Of a stretch of 64,000 bases of DNA, positions 1-8,491 are shown in pieces (position 1 is the stretch's first letter; each line of letters opens with the position of its first letter). The DNA lies in NCBI GenBank assembly GCA_049510975.1, contig JBEKYM010000002.1:62001-126000 (forward strand), written 5' to 3'. A program made the position numbers and the translations under genes. The notes beneath the pieces were generated by a model, which ran no database searches, had not been told where the DNA came from, and was given only the letters and a program-made list of their open reading frames with translations. The DNA is from JAKACA01 sp049510975. GTDB lineage: Bacteria; Actinomycetota; Acidimicrobiia; Acidimicrobiales; Bog-793.

Positions 1-2
1 TC

Positions 3-419
3 GCCGCCTCGGCGGAGGCGGCGGCGGGCGCCCCCTTCGGGATCGAGGGGTTGGCGCGTGGTTCGGAGGCGTTTCTCGATGCCGTGCTCACGCCGGAGGT
101 GCAGCGCATCGTCATCATCGACGCCCCTGCAGTGCTCGGACTCGCCCGCTTCACCGAGCTCGACGAGCGCTACGCCTTCGCCGCCATCGTGGCCAGTCTG
201 CAGGCTGCCGCCGTTGCCGGCCAGGTCCGCGCCGAGGATCCGGAGACGCTCGCACGCCTGCTGCTCGGATGCCTCACCCGCGGCGGCATGTTGATCGCCA
301 ATTCGGACGACCCGAGAGCAACCCGAGACGCCGTCGCTGCGGCGCTGAGGGCCCTGCTCGCCGGCCTCTCCAAGGGCCTCGAACCTCCCGAACCTCCCGA
401 ACCTCCCGAACCACCCTGA
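3..419 (+). CDS. TetR-family regulator, C-terminal part (5' end outside window)
   Basis: The frame is open from the left edge, so only the ligand-binding/dimerisation half of a TetR-type repressor is visible. The stretch FLDAVLTPEVQRIVIIDAPAVLG followed by an ARLLLGCLTRGG segment matches the TetR C-terminal helical domain that I know from actinobacterial regulators. The DNA-binding helix-turn-helix must lie upstream. The protein ends in four Glu-Pro-Pro units encoded by a 9-bp tandem repeat (381-416) after the last helix. TTG at 51 is an in-frame codon but probably internal, since the frame continues upstream without a stop. Target genes are unknown. Confidence 0.75.
   Translation, partial: AASAEAAAGAPFGIEGLARGSEAFLDAVLTPEVQRIVIIDAPAVLGLARFTELDERYAFAAIVASLQAAAVAGQVRAEDPETLARLLLGCLTRGGMLIANSDDPRATRDAVAAALRALLAGLSKGLEPPEPPEPPEPP
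381..416 (+). repeat. 9-bp tandem repeat encoding EPP units
   Basis: Four consecutive units of GAACCTCCC (the last is GAACCACCC) encode the EPP-EPP-EPP-EPP tail of the TetR-type protein and end one codon before the stop. Copy number could vary without a frameshift. Confidence 0.85.
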
Positions 420-485
420 GGCGCCGGCACGGTTGCACCGACCCCGGCAGCCGACGACCCGGACCGGGCAGCGCAACCGCCGTGC

Positions 486-1562
486 TCACATGATGAACGA
501 CGGGTGCCCATGGGCGGGCACGGCTGCTGCCGCCGGCAGGGGGCCGGCGGGCACAGCGACGAGCGTTCGCCGGTTACGAACGCCTTCGCGGAATTCCTCC
601 ACCGAGAGCGTCCAACTGTCGTCCGGCCACGAGAGCTGTAGACAGCCGCTGTCGCAGTAGTAGGCAGCCGTGTAGACGGTGCCCCACAACGTGGCAGCCG
701 GGTGTCGATAGATCGGGGGCGCGAGGAAGCGACCCACGAGGCCGGCGGCGGTCATGCCCGGTTCGGCGACGGCCAGGGCGAGGGCCTCCTCGCGCTCGAC
801 CGTGGCACAGAACGCCGAGTGCTCCGGCCACTCGGTGGCGCCCTGGCGGTTTCCTGCCGTGACAGCGTCGCTGACAGCAAGTGGGCGGTCGGGGCTCACC
901 TGGGCGATGGCGGCGTGACCCGCCCGGTCGACGAGGGCGACGTTGTAGGCAAGACGAACGGGCACCCGCGACAGGATGGCGAGGGCGCTCGGGACGTCGT
1001 GGGCGACCTCCAGCAGGTAGCGCACGACGAGCCCGATACCGAAGCCCTCCCCCACGACCGGGCGCCCGCCGAAAGCGATGGCGGCGGCGAGCCCGTGGGC
1101 GTTCATGCCGTCGGTCGCTCCCCAGCCGCAGTCGCTCATCGCAGCCACGGGCGTCCCATGCCAGCGGGAGCCCAGCACCGTCGTGTCGCACAGCAACGGC
1201 GAGTAGTCGTAATTGTGGATGAGGGCGTGCTCGTCCTTCGTCCAGGCCGCCAGCGAGCACGTCCCGAACAGCGGTGGCGGGCACCAGTGACTGAGGAATC
1301 TCGCCTCCAGGTCGCCGCCCCCGACCGCCTCGACGAGCTGCGCGTAGTCGGAGGCGAGCTCGGGCATGTGAGCCTTGAGCTTGGCCGCGCACGCCGCATA
1401 GGAAGGCCGGGCCGCCTCCCCCTCTTGCAGGAACCAGCTGCGGTAGGCCGGCCAGGCGACCTCGAAGAGAGCCGGAACCCGGTCGGTCACCGACGATCCG
1501 CCATCCACGGCGCGAAATGGCACGTCGAGCTCGACCACTTCGGCAGTTGAGGTTGTCGTCAC
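486..1562 (-). CDS. C45-family (acyl-CoA:6-APA acyltransferase-like) Ntn hydrolase
   Basis: Predicted 358-residue Ntn-hydrolase-fold protein of the C45 family (isopenicillin N acyltransferase relatives), which mature by autocleavage before a nucleophilic cysteine. The likely nucleophile is Cys102 in FGTCSLAAW, followed by the family-typical HNYDY and an AMSDCGWGATDGMNAHGL segment. I chose GTG at 1562 because GAGAAGG lies about 8 bases upstream, although the frame stays open to 1802, which overlaps the divergent amidase start. Family members hydrolyse or transfer acyl groups from small amides and peptides. A penicillin-related role is not implied and the substrate is unknown. The neighbouring amidase suggests amide catabolism (inference). 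Confidence 0.75.
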   Translation of the reverse strand: MTTTSTAEVVELDVPFRAVDGGSSVTDRVPALFEVAWPAYRSWFLQEGEAARPSYAACAAKLKAHMPELASDYAQLVEAVGGGDLEARFLSHWCPPPLFGTCSLAAWTKDEHALIHNYDYSPLLCDTTVLGSRWHGTPVAAMSDCGWGATDGMNAHGLAAAIAFGGRPVVGEGFGIGLVVRYLLEVAHDVPSALAILSRVPVRLAYNVALVDRAGHAAIAQVSPDRPLAVSDAVTAGNRQGATEWPEHSAFCATVEREEALALAVAEPGMTAAGLVGRFLAPPIYRHPAATLWGTVYTAAYYCDSGCLQLSWPDDSWTLSVEEFREGVRNRRTLVAVPAGPLPAAAAVPAHGHPSFIM

Positions 1563-1693
1563 CGGCTCGGACCTTCTCGTGGCGCCACGCTGCGCAGGCC
1601 AAACAGGGAGGTAGGCCCGGTCAACCCTACCCTTGGGTGTCGCCGCCAAACGGCAACCACGGCCCGCTTCGGTGCCCCGGCTACCATCCCGCC

Positions 1694-3148
1694 GTGAACC
1701 TGGAGGAGTACGCCAGTTACGACGCCACCGGCCTTGCCGAGCTCGTCGATCGTCGAGAGGTCCGTGTCGACGAGCTCGCCGCGTGTGCCATCGCCGGCAC
1801 ACAAGCCGTCAACGAGACGCTCAATGCAGTCGTGGAGGCGTTCGCCGACCGCGCCGAGTCCCTGGCCGCAGGCGCCGAACCGGCCGTCGCCGGCGGACCC
1901 TTCGCCGGCGTCCCGACCATGCTGAAGGACCTGTTCCACGGAGAGGCCGGCATCAAGTGCGAAAACGGCAGCCGGCTGTCAGCAGGTTGGGTGCAGCAGT
2001 CCGACAGCGCCTTCGCCCAACGCATACGAGCGAGCGGGCTCGTCAACCTGGGACGGACGACCACGTCGGAGTTCGGCATCATGGGTACCACCGAGACCCT
2101 CGCCGCCGGCCCTACTTGCACCCCCTGGAGCGCGTCGCACATGGCCGGCGGCTCGAGCGGCGGGTCGGCCTCGGCCGTCGGCGCCGGCATCGTCCCGGTC
2201 GCCTCGGCCAGCGACGGGGGCGGATCGATCCGCATCCCGGCGTCCGCCTGCGGCGTCGTCGGCCTGAAGCCATCGCGCGGTCGCATCACCTGGGGGCCGT
2301 ACGCCGGCGAGGCGCTCGCCGGCTGGGCGGTGCACTTCATGGTGTCGCGCACCGTGCGCGACTGCGCTGGGCTGCTCGACTGCCTGGCCGGCCCAACGCC
2401 GGGTGACCCGTTCGTGATCGCCCCGCCCCCTCGCCCCTTTGCCAGCGAGATCGGGGCGCCCACCGGGTCACTGCGCATCGGATGGCGCGCCGATCCCTGG
2501 TCGGGCGACGAACCGGACGCCGAGGTCGTCGCCGCCGCCGCCGCGACGGCCGGTTTGCTGGGCGACCTCGGGCACGCCGTGTCCGAAGCTCAGCTGGCAG
2601 TCTCGTGGGAGCCGTTCCTGCAGGCGATGACCGACGTCTGGGCGGCGGACCTGGCGCACATGATCGACGGTTTCGCCCCCGTGCTCGGGAGGGTTCCTGG
2701 CCACGAGAACCTCGAGGGAACCACCTTGTCGGCGCTCGAGTACGGCCGGCGGGTCTCCGCCGCCGATCTGTTCCACGCCGCCGACCGGGTGAACCTGCTC
2801 GCCCGCGTGATGGGAGCGTTCTTCGGCGAGCACGACGTCCTGCTGACGCCCACGCTCGGCCGGCTGCCTGCCCCGCTCGGTCTCTACGACCCGACGGCTC
2901 GTATGGAGCTGCACGAGGTGTTTGCGACCTGGTCGCCTTGGGAGTCGTTTCTCCCCGTCTTCAACGCCGCCGGCCTACCGGCCATCACCCTGCCGCTGCA
3001 CGAGAGCCGCGGTGGCCTGCCCATCGGCATGCAGCTCGTCGGGCCCTTCGGGTCGGAGTCGCTCCTGCTGCGGTTGGCGGCTCAGCTCGAGGAGGCACTC
3101 CCGTGGGCAGGCCGCCGGCCGCCCATCCACGTCGCTTCGGCTGGGTAG
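1694..3148 (+). CDS. Amidase (amidase-signature family)
   Basis: Protein of 484 residues, a normal length for amidase-signature enzymes, which hydrolyse carboxamides with a Ser-cisSer-Lys triad. All three elements are visible: Lys78 in VPTMLKDL, the glycine/serine-rich loop GGSSGGSASA with the cis-serine near 155, and the nucleophile Ser178 in DGGGSIRIPAS. GTG at 1694 is chosen because the conserved N-terminus (LEEYASYDATGLAELV) starts there and because it leaves room for the divergent C45-type gene. A GatA role is unlikely, as no gatB or gatC is adjacent. The substrate is unknown. Confidence 0.88.
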   Translation: MNLEEYASYDATGLAELVDRREVRVDELAACAIAGTQAVNETLNAVVEAFADRAESLAAGAEPAVAGGPFAGVPTMLKDLFHGEAGIKCENGSRLSAGWVQQSDSAFAQRIRASGLVNLGRTTTSEFGIMGTTETLAAGPTCTPWSASHMAGGSSGGSASAVGAGIVPVASASDGGGSIRIPASACGVVGLKPSRGRITWGPYAGEALAGWAVHFMVSRTVRDCAGLLDCLAGPTPGDPFVIAPPPRPFASEIGAPTGSLRIGWRADPWSGDEPDAEVVAAAAATAGLLGDLGHAVSEAQLAVSWEPFLQAMTDVWAADLAHMIDGFAPVLGRVPGHENLEGTTLSALEYGRRVSAADLFHAADRVNLLARVMGAFFGEHDVLLTPTLGRLPAPLGLYDPTARMELHEVFATWSPWESFLPVFNAAGLPAITLPLHESRGGLPIGMQLVGPFGSESLLLRLAAQLEEALPWAGRRPPIHVASAG

Positions 3149-3276
3149 CGGGCGGGGCGGCTTGCTTCGGAGCGCGAGGCTCCTCCGAGGGCCGCCGATT
3201 CGCCCGTCGGCGCCGGTTTGACGGCGCGAGACGAGCCGGCGCTCCCAGCGCGCCGCCAATTCGCAAGCCGGCGCCG
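3149..3276. terminator. Convergent intergenic region with inverted repeats
   Basis: Between the convergent amidase and aldo/keto reductase genes lie G+C-rich inverted repeats, including GCGCCGG (about 3208-3214) pairing with CCGGCGC further on. There is no clear T tract. It may act as a bidirectional terminator, but the evidence is only the position and the pairing potential. Confidence 0.3.
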
Positions 3277-4233
3277 TCAGATGCGCTCGAGCAAACCGCC
3301 GTCGAAGATCGGTTCGATGCCGAGGCGCTCCACGTCGCCCGCCAGCTCTGCCTCCGACGGCTGCCCGAGCTCGGCGAGGGACGTGGCGGCAGCGAGGATG
3401 GGCCGCAGCAGGCGGGCGTCGCTGGACGTGTTGAGGAAGAGCTGCGAGCTCGAGAGCACGTAGCGCACGGCGCGGCTGAGGGCGTCGTCGTCCTCGGTCG
3501 GCTTGTACCAGCTGAAGCGCGGACCCGAGTCGTCGTCGCTCCAGCGCCGGCGGGCTACCGACTTGATCGTCTGCACGGCGACCTGCCGCTCGGCGCACAG
3601 CTCGAGCAAACCCTCCACCTCGATGCGATACCCCTCGTCGCGAAGGAGCACGAAGTTGTAGGGCAGCAGCACCGATGAGAAGTCGGCCCGCTCGAGGGAG
3701 CGGCGGTGCATGCGGGCGATGCGCAATCCGTGGCCGGTGACGCCGACGTGGTGGGTGAGCCCCTCGTCACGGGCAGCCATGAGCGCCTCGACGGCGCCGC
3801 CAGGCCCGTGGGCCGTCTCCCACTCGTCCTCCTCTACGAGGTTGTGGAGCTGGATGAGGTCGACATGGTCGACGCCGAGCCGTTCGAGCGAGCGCTCGAG
3901 GCCCGAGCGGGCGCCGTCCCCGGTGCGCTCGCCGGTCTTCGTGGCCAGGAAGAACTCGCCACGGTGCTCGGCCAGCCAGGGCGCCAGCCGGAGCTCGGAG
4001 TCGCCGTAGTCGGCGGCCGTGTCGAGGTGGTTGACGCCGAATTCGAGCAGCGTCGGCAGCAGCTCATCGGCCCGCTCCTGGCGCATGCGGCCGAGCGCGG
4101 CCGCCCCGAAGATCACCCGGCTGCTCTCGTGTCCCGTCCGGCCGAAGGGTGCGGTGTCGATGCGCCTCAGGTTATCCGTGACGGTCCAGCCGGCGCTTGT
4201 CGCCTGCGCGCCATCGCTGCGCGAACGTCCCAC
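3277..4233 (-). CDS. Aldo/keto reductase
   Basis: NAD(P)H-dependent oxidoreductase of the aldo/keto reductase TIM-barrel superfamily. The catalytic tetrad can be read as Asp and Tyr in NHLDTAADYGDSE, Lys in FLATKTG and His in LIQLHNL, and the N-terminal PFGRTG...VIFGAAALGR strand is typical. The start is uncertain: the frame is open to 4332, there is no ATG before the conserved region, and GTG at 4233 (318 residues) is a compromise without a strong ribosome site. It is divergent from the P450 operon. The substrate cannot be read from sequence. Confidence 0.82.
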   Translation of the reverse strand: MGRSRSDGAQATSAGWTVTDNLRRIDTAPFGRTGHESSRVIFGAAALGRMRQERADELLPTLLEFGVNHLDTAADYGDSELRLAPWLAEHRGEFFLATKTGERTGDGARSGLERSLERLGVDHVDLIQLHNLVEEDEWETAHGPGGAVEALMAARDEGLTHHVGVTGHGLRIARMHRRSLERADFSSVLLPYNFVLLRDEGYRIEVEGLLELCAERQVAVQTIKSVARRRWSDDDSGPRFSWYKPTEDDDALSRAVRYVLSSSQLFLNTSSDARLLRPILAAATSLAELGQPSEAELAGDVERLGIEPIFDGGLLERI

Positions 4234-4313
4234 CGCCGCCAAAGTGATGACAGCGCCGGTGCCACGGCCTCGACCTGGTGGTAGCCTCGGTGCGGTTTCG
4301 AAAGGGGTACGAG

Positions 4314-5519
4314 ATGGCACGGCGGACAGCACCGGTCGACGACTGGACAGAGGACTTCGATGTGCTCGATGCGGGCTACATCGCCGATCCCTTCACGGTC
4401 TGGGACGAGCTACGGCAGACCTGCCCGATCGCCCACACCAACCGCAGAGGCTCCAACTGGCTGCCGACGCGCTACGAGGACGTGACGGCCATGGCGCACG
4501 ACATCGAGCACTTCAGCTCCGTCGAAGTCGCCGTCATCGGGTTCGAGGGCGAGGAGCCCGAGGAGCAGCTCCTGCCGTACGGTCTTCCTCCCATCTCGGT
4601 CGACCCTCCGGTCCATACCTGGACCCGTCGCCTCCTGCTGCCCTGGTTCTCCCACCGCCGCGTGGAGAGCTACGAGCAGATGACACGGGATCTCTGCCAC
4701 AGCCTGATCGACGCCTTCGTCGCCGAGGGGCGAGCCGACGCCGCAGAGAACTATGCACAGCAGATCCCGGTGCGGGTCATCGCCCACATCCTCGGTGTCC
4801 CGGCCGACCTCGCCGATACCTTCACGGGCTGGGTGCGCGACGTGCTCGAGTTCGCCGACGACGAGGAGCGGCGCACGGCCGCCATGGAAGGCCTCTTCAC
4901 CTACTTCATCGCCGAGGTCGCCAGCCGCAAGGAGAACCCGGGCACCGACCTGTTGAGCGAGCTGCTGCAGACCGAGTTCGAAGGCGCTCCCATCGAGGAC
5001 GGAATCGTGCTCGGGACCGCCGCCCTCGTCCTCATCGCCGGCGTCGACACGACCTGGAGCGCCATCGGCTCATCGCTGTGGCACCTCGCCACCCACGAGG
5101 ACGACCGCAAGCGGCTCGTGGCCGAGCCGGAGCTCATGCCCATTGCGATCGAAGAGCTGTTGCGGGCCTACTCGCCGGTGACGATGGCGCGGCTCGTGAC
5201 CTCCGACGTCGAGTTCAAGGGCTGCCCGATGAAGACGGGCGACAAGCTCCTCATGAACTTCCCGGCTGCCAACCGCGACCCGGAGATCTTCGAGGATGCC
5301 GACAAGGTCATCCTCGACCGCCAACACAACCGCCACGTCGCCTTCGGGTCCGGCATCCACCGCTGCGCCGGGTCGAACCTCGCCCGCATGGAGCTGCGCG
5401 TTGCCTTGGAGGAGTGGCTGGCGAGGATCCCGGAGTTTCGTCTGGCTGACGGAGCCGAGGTGCTGTGGGCCGGCGGTCAGGTCCGCGGGCCACGAGTCCT
5501 GCCCGTGGTCTTCCCATGA
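4314..5519 (+). CDS. Cytochrome P450
   Basis: A soluble bacterial P450 monooxygenase of 401 residues. Visible hallmarks are the I-helix oxygen-activation motif AGVDTT (242-247), the K-helix ExxR (Glu281-Arg284) and the haem-ligand loop FGSGIHRCAG with Cys351. ATG at 4314 follows AAAGGGG by about 8 bases, a good ribosome site. The last codons overlap the start of a ferredoxin gene (ATGA), so the pair is translationally coupled and the ferredoxin is the likely electron donor. The ferredoxin reductase must come from elsewhere. The substrate is unknown; sterol, terpene or aromatic hydroxylation are all possible. Confidence 0.93.
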   Translation: MARRTAPVDDWTEDFDVLDAGYIADPFTVWDELRQTCPIAHTNRRGSNWLPTRYEDVTAMAHDIEHFSSVEVAVIGFEGEEPEEQLLPYGLPPISVDPPVHTWTRRLLLPWFSHRRVESYEQMTRDLCHSLIDAFVAEGRADAAENYAQQIPVRVIAHILGVPADLADTFTGWVRDVLEFADDEERRTAAMEGLFTYFIAEVASRKENPGTDLLSELLQTEFEGAPIEDGIVLGTAALVLIAGVDTTWSAIGSSLWHLATHEDDRKRLVAEPELMPIAIEELLRAYSPVTMARLVTSDVEFKGCPMKTGDKLLMNFPAANRDPEIFEDADKVILDRQHNRHVAFGSGIHRCAGSNLARMELRVALEEWLARIPEFRLADGAEVLWAGGQVRGPRVLPVVFP

Positions 5520-5713
5520 AGATCCGGGTCGACCCCGACTTGTGCCAAGGCCACGCCCGTTGTTTTGCCCTCGTGCCCGAGCTGTTCTCCGTGGACGACT
5601 ACGGCCTCAGCTCGGTGATCGGCGACGGCACGGTGCCTCCTGAGCTCGAGGAGAAGGCCAAGCTCGCCATCGCCAACTGCCCCGAGTTTGCCATCGAGGA
5701 GATCTCGGACTGA
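5516..5713 (+). CDS. Small P450-type ferredoxin ([3Fe-4S]/[4Fe-4S])
   Basis: A 65-residue acidic ferredoxin whose ATG overlaps the P450 stop. The cluster motif is C10-Q-G-H13-A-R-C16 with a distal CP near residue 55. Histidine therefore sits where a canonical 4Fe-4S ferredoxin has the second cysteine. Such CxxHxxC ferredoxins are known partners of mycobacterial and streptomycete P450s and usually carry a 3Fe-4S cluster or a His-coordinated variant. It should shuttle electrons from a reductase to the upstream P450. Confidence 0.9.
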   Translation: MKIRVDPDLCQGHARCFALVPELFSVDDYGLSSVIGDGTVPPELEEKAKLAIANCPEFAIEEISD

Positions 5714-5763
5714 GGGTGGCGGCGCTGGCCCCGGGCCTCGCCTGACGACAACGGATGCCCCGG

Positions 5764-5795
5764 CCATTGACAATGGCTCTCGGCCGTGAGACGAT
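5764..5795 (+). promoter_or_regulatory. Candidate promoter for the TetR-NmrA operon
   Basis: A perfect -35 hexamer TTGACA (5767-5772) is followed after 17 bases by GACGAT (5790-5795), a weak -10. The -35 sits inside a perfect 13-bp palindrome, CCATTG-A-CAATGG (5764-5776). Position and spacing fit transcription of the regulator at 5862. Confidence 0.45.
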
Positions 5796-5824
5796 TTGAG
5801 CGATTGCTTAAGTCATCTGCTCAA
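5796..5824. promoter_or_regulatory. Candidate TetR operator
   Basis: TTGAGC-GATT-GCTTAA (5796-5811) is a 16-bp near-palindrome with one mismatch, and a further half-site GCTCAA ends at 5824, giving outer arms TTGAGC/GCTCAA. It lies just downstream of the candidate -10 and upstream of the TetR-type gene, the usual place for autorepression. Confidence 0.45.
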
Positions 5825-5861
5825 TCGGGAGCGAGGCGGCGGCGACCGTCAGGAGCGCCCC

Positions 5862-6548
5862 ATGGCCAAAGCAGGAAACCCGAGCCGGCTCGGCACCCAC
5901 GCCGGCATCGAAGGCACGGCCACACGGAGCGCCTTGACGGAGGCGGCTGTGGTGGCGCTCCGGGAGGAGGGTTTCTCAGGGGCAAGTGCTCGGGCGATCG
6001 CCCGCACCGCCGGCGTCAACCAAGCCCTCGTGTTCTACCACTTCGGATCCGTCGCCAATTTGCTGCTGGCGGCCCTCGACGAAACGAGCCGGCTGCGCAT
6101 GGACCGGTACGCCGAAGCCGTCGAGGCCGCCGACGGCTTGGCAGGGTTGGCGGACGTGGCGGCGGACATCTTCCGCCAGGACCTCGACGGCGGGCACCTC
6201 GCCGTCCTCGCCGAGATGATCGCCGGCTCGTCCGCCGTGGAGGGGCTCGGGGTCGAGGTCGCCGCCCGCGTGGCTCCGTGGATCGAGTTCACCGAGCGGG
6301 CCGTGACGACAGCGCTGGGCGACAGCCCGCTCGCCGGCGTCCTGCCGGCCGGCGACGTCGCCTATGCCATCGTCGCCCTCTACCTCGGCATCGAGATGCT
6401 CGCCAACCTCGACGGCGACCGTTCCCGGGCCGAGTCGCTCTTTGCCACGGCCGGACAGTTGGCCGCCGCCGTCGCGGGCATCGGCGCATCGTTTGCCGTC
6501 ACCGCGAGCCCGACTCCGCAAGCCACGACGAAGGAGCCCACCCCATGA
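5862..6548 (+). CDS. TetR-family transcriptional regulator
   Basis: A 228-residue regulator. The N-terminal helix-turn-helix is seen in LTEAAVVALREEGFSGASARAIARTAGVNQALVFYHFGS (about 28-66), ending in the FYHFGS signature of TetR proteins. The rest is the helical ligand-binding domain. ATG at 5862 follows CAGGAGC. Its stop overlaps the ATG of the NmrA-like dehydrogenase, so regulator and enzyme are one transcript. The upstream palindromes suggest autoregulation (inference). The inducer is unknown. Confidence 0.9.
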   Translation: MAKAGNPSRLGTHAGIEGTATRSALTEAAVVALREEGFSGASARAIARTAGVNQALVFYHFGSVANLLLAALDETSRLRMDRYAEAVEAADGLAGLADVAADIFRQDLDGGHLAVLAEMIAGSSAVEGLGVEVAARVAPWIEFTERAVTTALGDSPLAGVLPAGDVAYAIVALYLGIEMLANLDGDRSRAESLFATAGQLAAAVAGIGASFAVTASPTPQATTKEPTP

Positions 6549-7537
6549 CCACGACCGGCGCCGCCACGCGGACCAGCGCCCCGAACGCGCCCGTGACCGA
6601 CACCGGTCTCGATGTCGTCACGGGTGCCTTCAGCTACTCCGGCAGCGCCATCGCCCGCGAGCTCAGGCAACGAGGCCGGCGCGTCCGGACCCTGACGGGC
6701 CACCCCGAGCGCGCCGGCGGGCGGGGGGAGCCGGCGAGCATCGAGGTCGCCGGGCTCGACTTCCAGGATCCGGTGCGGCTCGCCGCCAGCCTCGAGGGGG
6801 TGACGACGCTGTACAACACGTACTGGGTGCGCTTTGCCTACGGGAGCGTCACCCACGAGACGGCCGTGGCCAACTCCCGCGCGCTGTTCCACGCCGCTCA
6901 GCGCGCCGGCGTCGCCCGGGTGGTCCACGTCAGCATCACGCACCCGAGCTCGGAGTCACCCCTCCCTTACTTCCGCGGGAAAGCCCTCGTCGAGCAAGCG
7001 CTGGCCGAGACGGCGCTGTCCTATGCCATCTTCCGCCCGGCCATCTTGTTCGGCGGCGACGGCGTCCTCGTCAACAACATCGCCTGGCTGCTCCGGCACT
7101 TGCCGGTGTTCGCCATCGCCGGCGACGGGCGCTACCGGATCCGACCGATCCACATCGACGACCTCGCCCGTATCTGCGTCGACGCCGGCGCGCCGGCGGC
7201 CGATGGCAGGCGACGGATCGACACGCTGCAGAACGCCGTCGGACCGGAGCGACCCAGCTTCAACGAGCTCGTCGGTTGGATCGCGGCAGCCACCAAGACC
7301 CGGTCGAAGGTCGTGCACGTGCCCGCCGCCCTCCTGCCGCCGGTCTCGGCCCTGCTCGGCAAAGCTCTCGGCGACGTCCTGCTCACACGCGACGAGCTCG
7401 TCGCCATGATGGGCGGGCTGGCCGACACTGACGGGGAGGCGACCGGCCGCATCGCCGTCTCCGAGTGGCTGAGCGAGCACGGCGACGAGCTCGGGCGGCA
7501 CTACGCCAATGAGATCGACCGTCACTTCCGGACGTGA
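6545..7537 (+). CDS. NmrA/SDR-like NAD(P)-binding oxidoreductase
   Basis: A 330-residue extended or atypical short-chain dehydrogenase. The Rossmann nucleotide-binding loop is near the N-terminus (VVTGAFSYSGSAIARELRQRG). Downstream are the NmrA-like segments LYNTYWVRF, HVSITHPS and YAIFRPAILFGG, which resemble the complex I NDUFA9-type subgroup. The classical Tyr-xxx-Lys catalytic pair is not evident (YFRGKALVEQ is the nearest), so it may be a sensor or a weak reductase. It overlaps the TetR-type gene by 4 bp, implying coupled expression. Confidence 0.8.
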   Translation: MTTTGAATRTSAPNAPVTDTGLDVVTGAFSYSGSAIARELRQRGRRVRTLTGHPERAGGRGEPASIEVAGLDFQDPVRLAASLEGVTTLYNTYWVRFAYGSVTHETAVANSRALFHAAQRAGVARVVHVSITHPSSESPLPYFRGKALVEQALAETALSYAIFRPAILFGGDGVLVNNIAWLLRHLPVFAIAGDGRYRIRPIHIDDLARICVDAGAPAADGRRRIDTLQNAVGPERPSFNELVGWIAAATKTRSKVVHVPAALLPPVSALLGKALGDVLLTRDELVAMMGGLADTDGEATGRIAVSEWLSEHGDELGRHYANEIDRHFRT

Positions 7538-7567
7538 AATTGAGCGCTGGGCTGCGATAATCACGCC

Positions 7568-8488
7568 ATGAGCGATCAAATACCGCCAGCGCGCGCCCTG
7601 GCGGCTGCCCTCGAGCCCGTCGCCGGTCAGGTGTACTTCTCGCCGGAGTGCCACCGGTTGTACACCGGGTTGGGTTTTGCTCCGAGCCCTGGCGCGGCGG
7701 CCGGCGTCGCCATGCCGGACGGGCCGGCTTACTTCTGCAGCCGAGGGTCGGTCCTCGGCCAGGTGCCCGGTGAAGTGGTCGCGGCGGCGTTCGGCGTCTT
7801 CAACCCTGCCGTCGTCGTTCCGGCCGTCGCTTTCGGCTGGTCGATCACCGATGCGCCAACGGTCTGCGCCGCCCGCACGGAAGGTGCCATCGGCCAGCTG
7901 CGGCGGATCCTGGGTCCGGAGCCGGACGCACTGGCGGAGGTCACCTCCCTCCTGCATCGGGCCACGACCGGCTTGCGGCCCGAGGGCAAGCCCTTGTACT
8001 CCGGGTTGTTGGCTCTCGGCCTGCCCGACGACCCGATCGGGGTGGCGTGGCGGCTGGCCGACCTGCTGCGGGAGTTCCGGGGCGACGCCCATACGGCGGC
8101 GTGGACGGTGGCGGGCTTCGACGCCGTCGAGATCGGGCTCGCTACTGAGCAGTACTGGGGGGTGCCACCGCGCTCGTACGTTCGGACCCGCGCCTGGAGC
8201 AACGCCGATCTCGACGAGGCCGAAGCTCGCCTCGTCGCCCGCGGCCTCATGGCCGACGGCCTCCTCACTGCCGCCGGCCGGGCGCTCCGGGAGCAGGTCG
8301 AGCGCGAGACCGATGCCCAGTGCACCCCGATCGTGGGCGCCCTCGGGGATGATCTCGAGCGGTTGGTGACGATTCTGGGGTCGTGGGGAGGGGCGATTCG
8401 CGCGGCCGGCGGGTACCTGCCGAGCGGACCGCACGATCTCGCTCGGGCTGCGGGTGCGCCCGGGCCGGCGACCGCCCGCACCCCCTAG
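7568..8488 (+). CDS. SCO6745-like actinobacterial protein
   Basis: A 306-residue soluble protein resembling the SCO6745/SalK-type family of actinomycetes. The N-terminal LEPVAGQVYFSPECHRLYTGLGF and the FCSRGSVLGQVPGEVVAAAFGVF segment are characteristic. The C-terminal third (ARLVARGLMADGLLTAAGRALREQVE) looks like a winged-helix arrangement, as in MarR-type proteins. The biochemical function is not known. It starts 30 bases after the NmrA-like gene and may share its transcript. Confidence 0.7.
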   Translation: MSDQIPPARALAAALEPVAGQVYFSPECHRLYTGLGFAPSPGAAAGVAMPDGPAYFCSRGSVLGQVPGEVVAAAFGVFNPAVVVPAVAFGWSITDAPTVCAARTEGAIGQLRRILGPEPDALAEVTSLLHRATTGLRPEGKPLYSGLLALGLPDDPIGVAWRLADLLREFRGDAHTAAWTVAGFDAVEIGLATEQYWGVPPRSYVRTRAWSNADLDEAEARLVARGLMADGLLTAAGRALREQVERETDAQCTPIVGALGDDLERLVTILGSWGGAIRAAGGYLPSGPHDLARAAGAPGPATARTP

Positions 8489-8491
8489 GGG

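Noticed and set aside
5796..5861. TTG at 5796 as the start of the TetR-type gene
   Set aside because: The extra 22 residues show no similarity to TetR N-termini, the TTG lies inside the operator-like palindrome, and ATG 5862 has a ribosome site.
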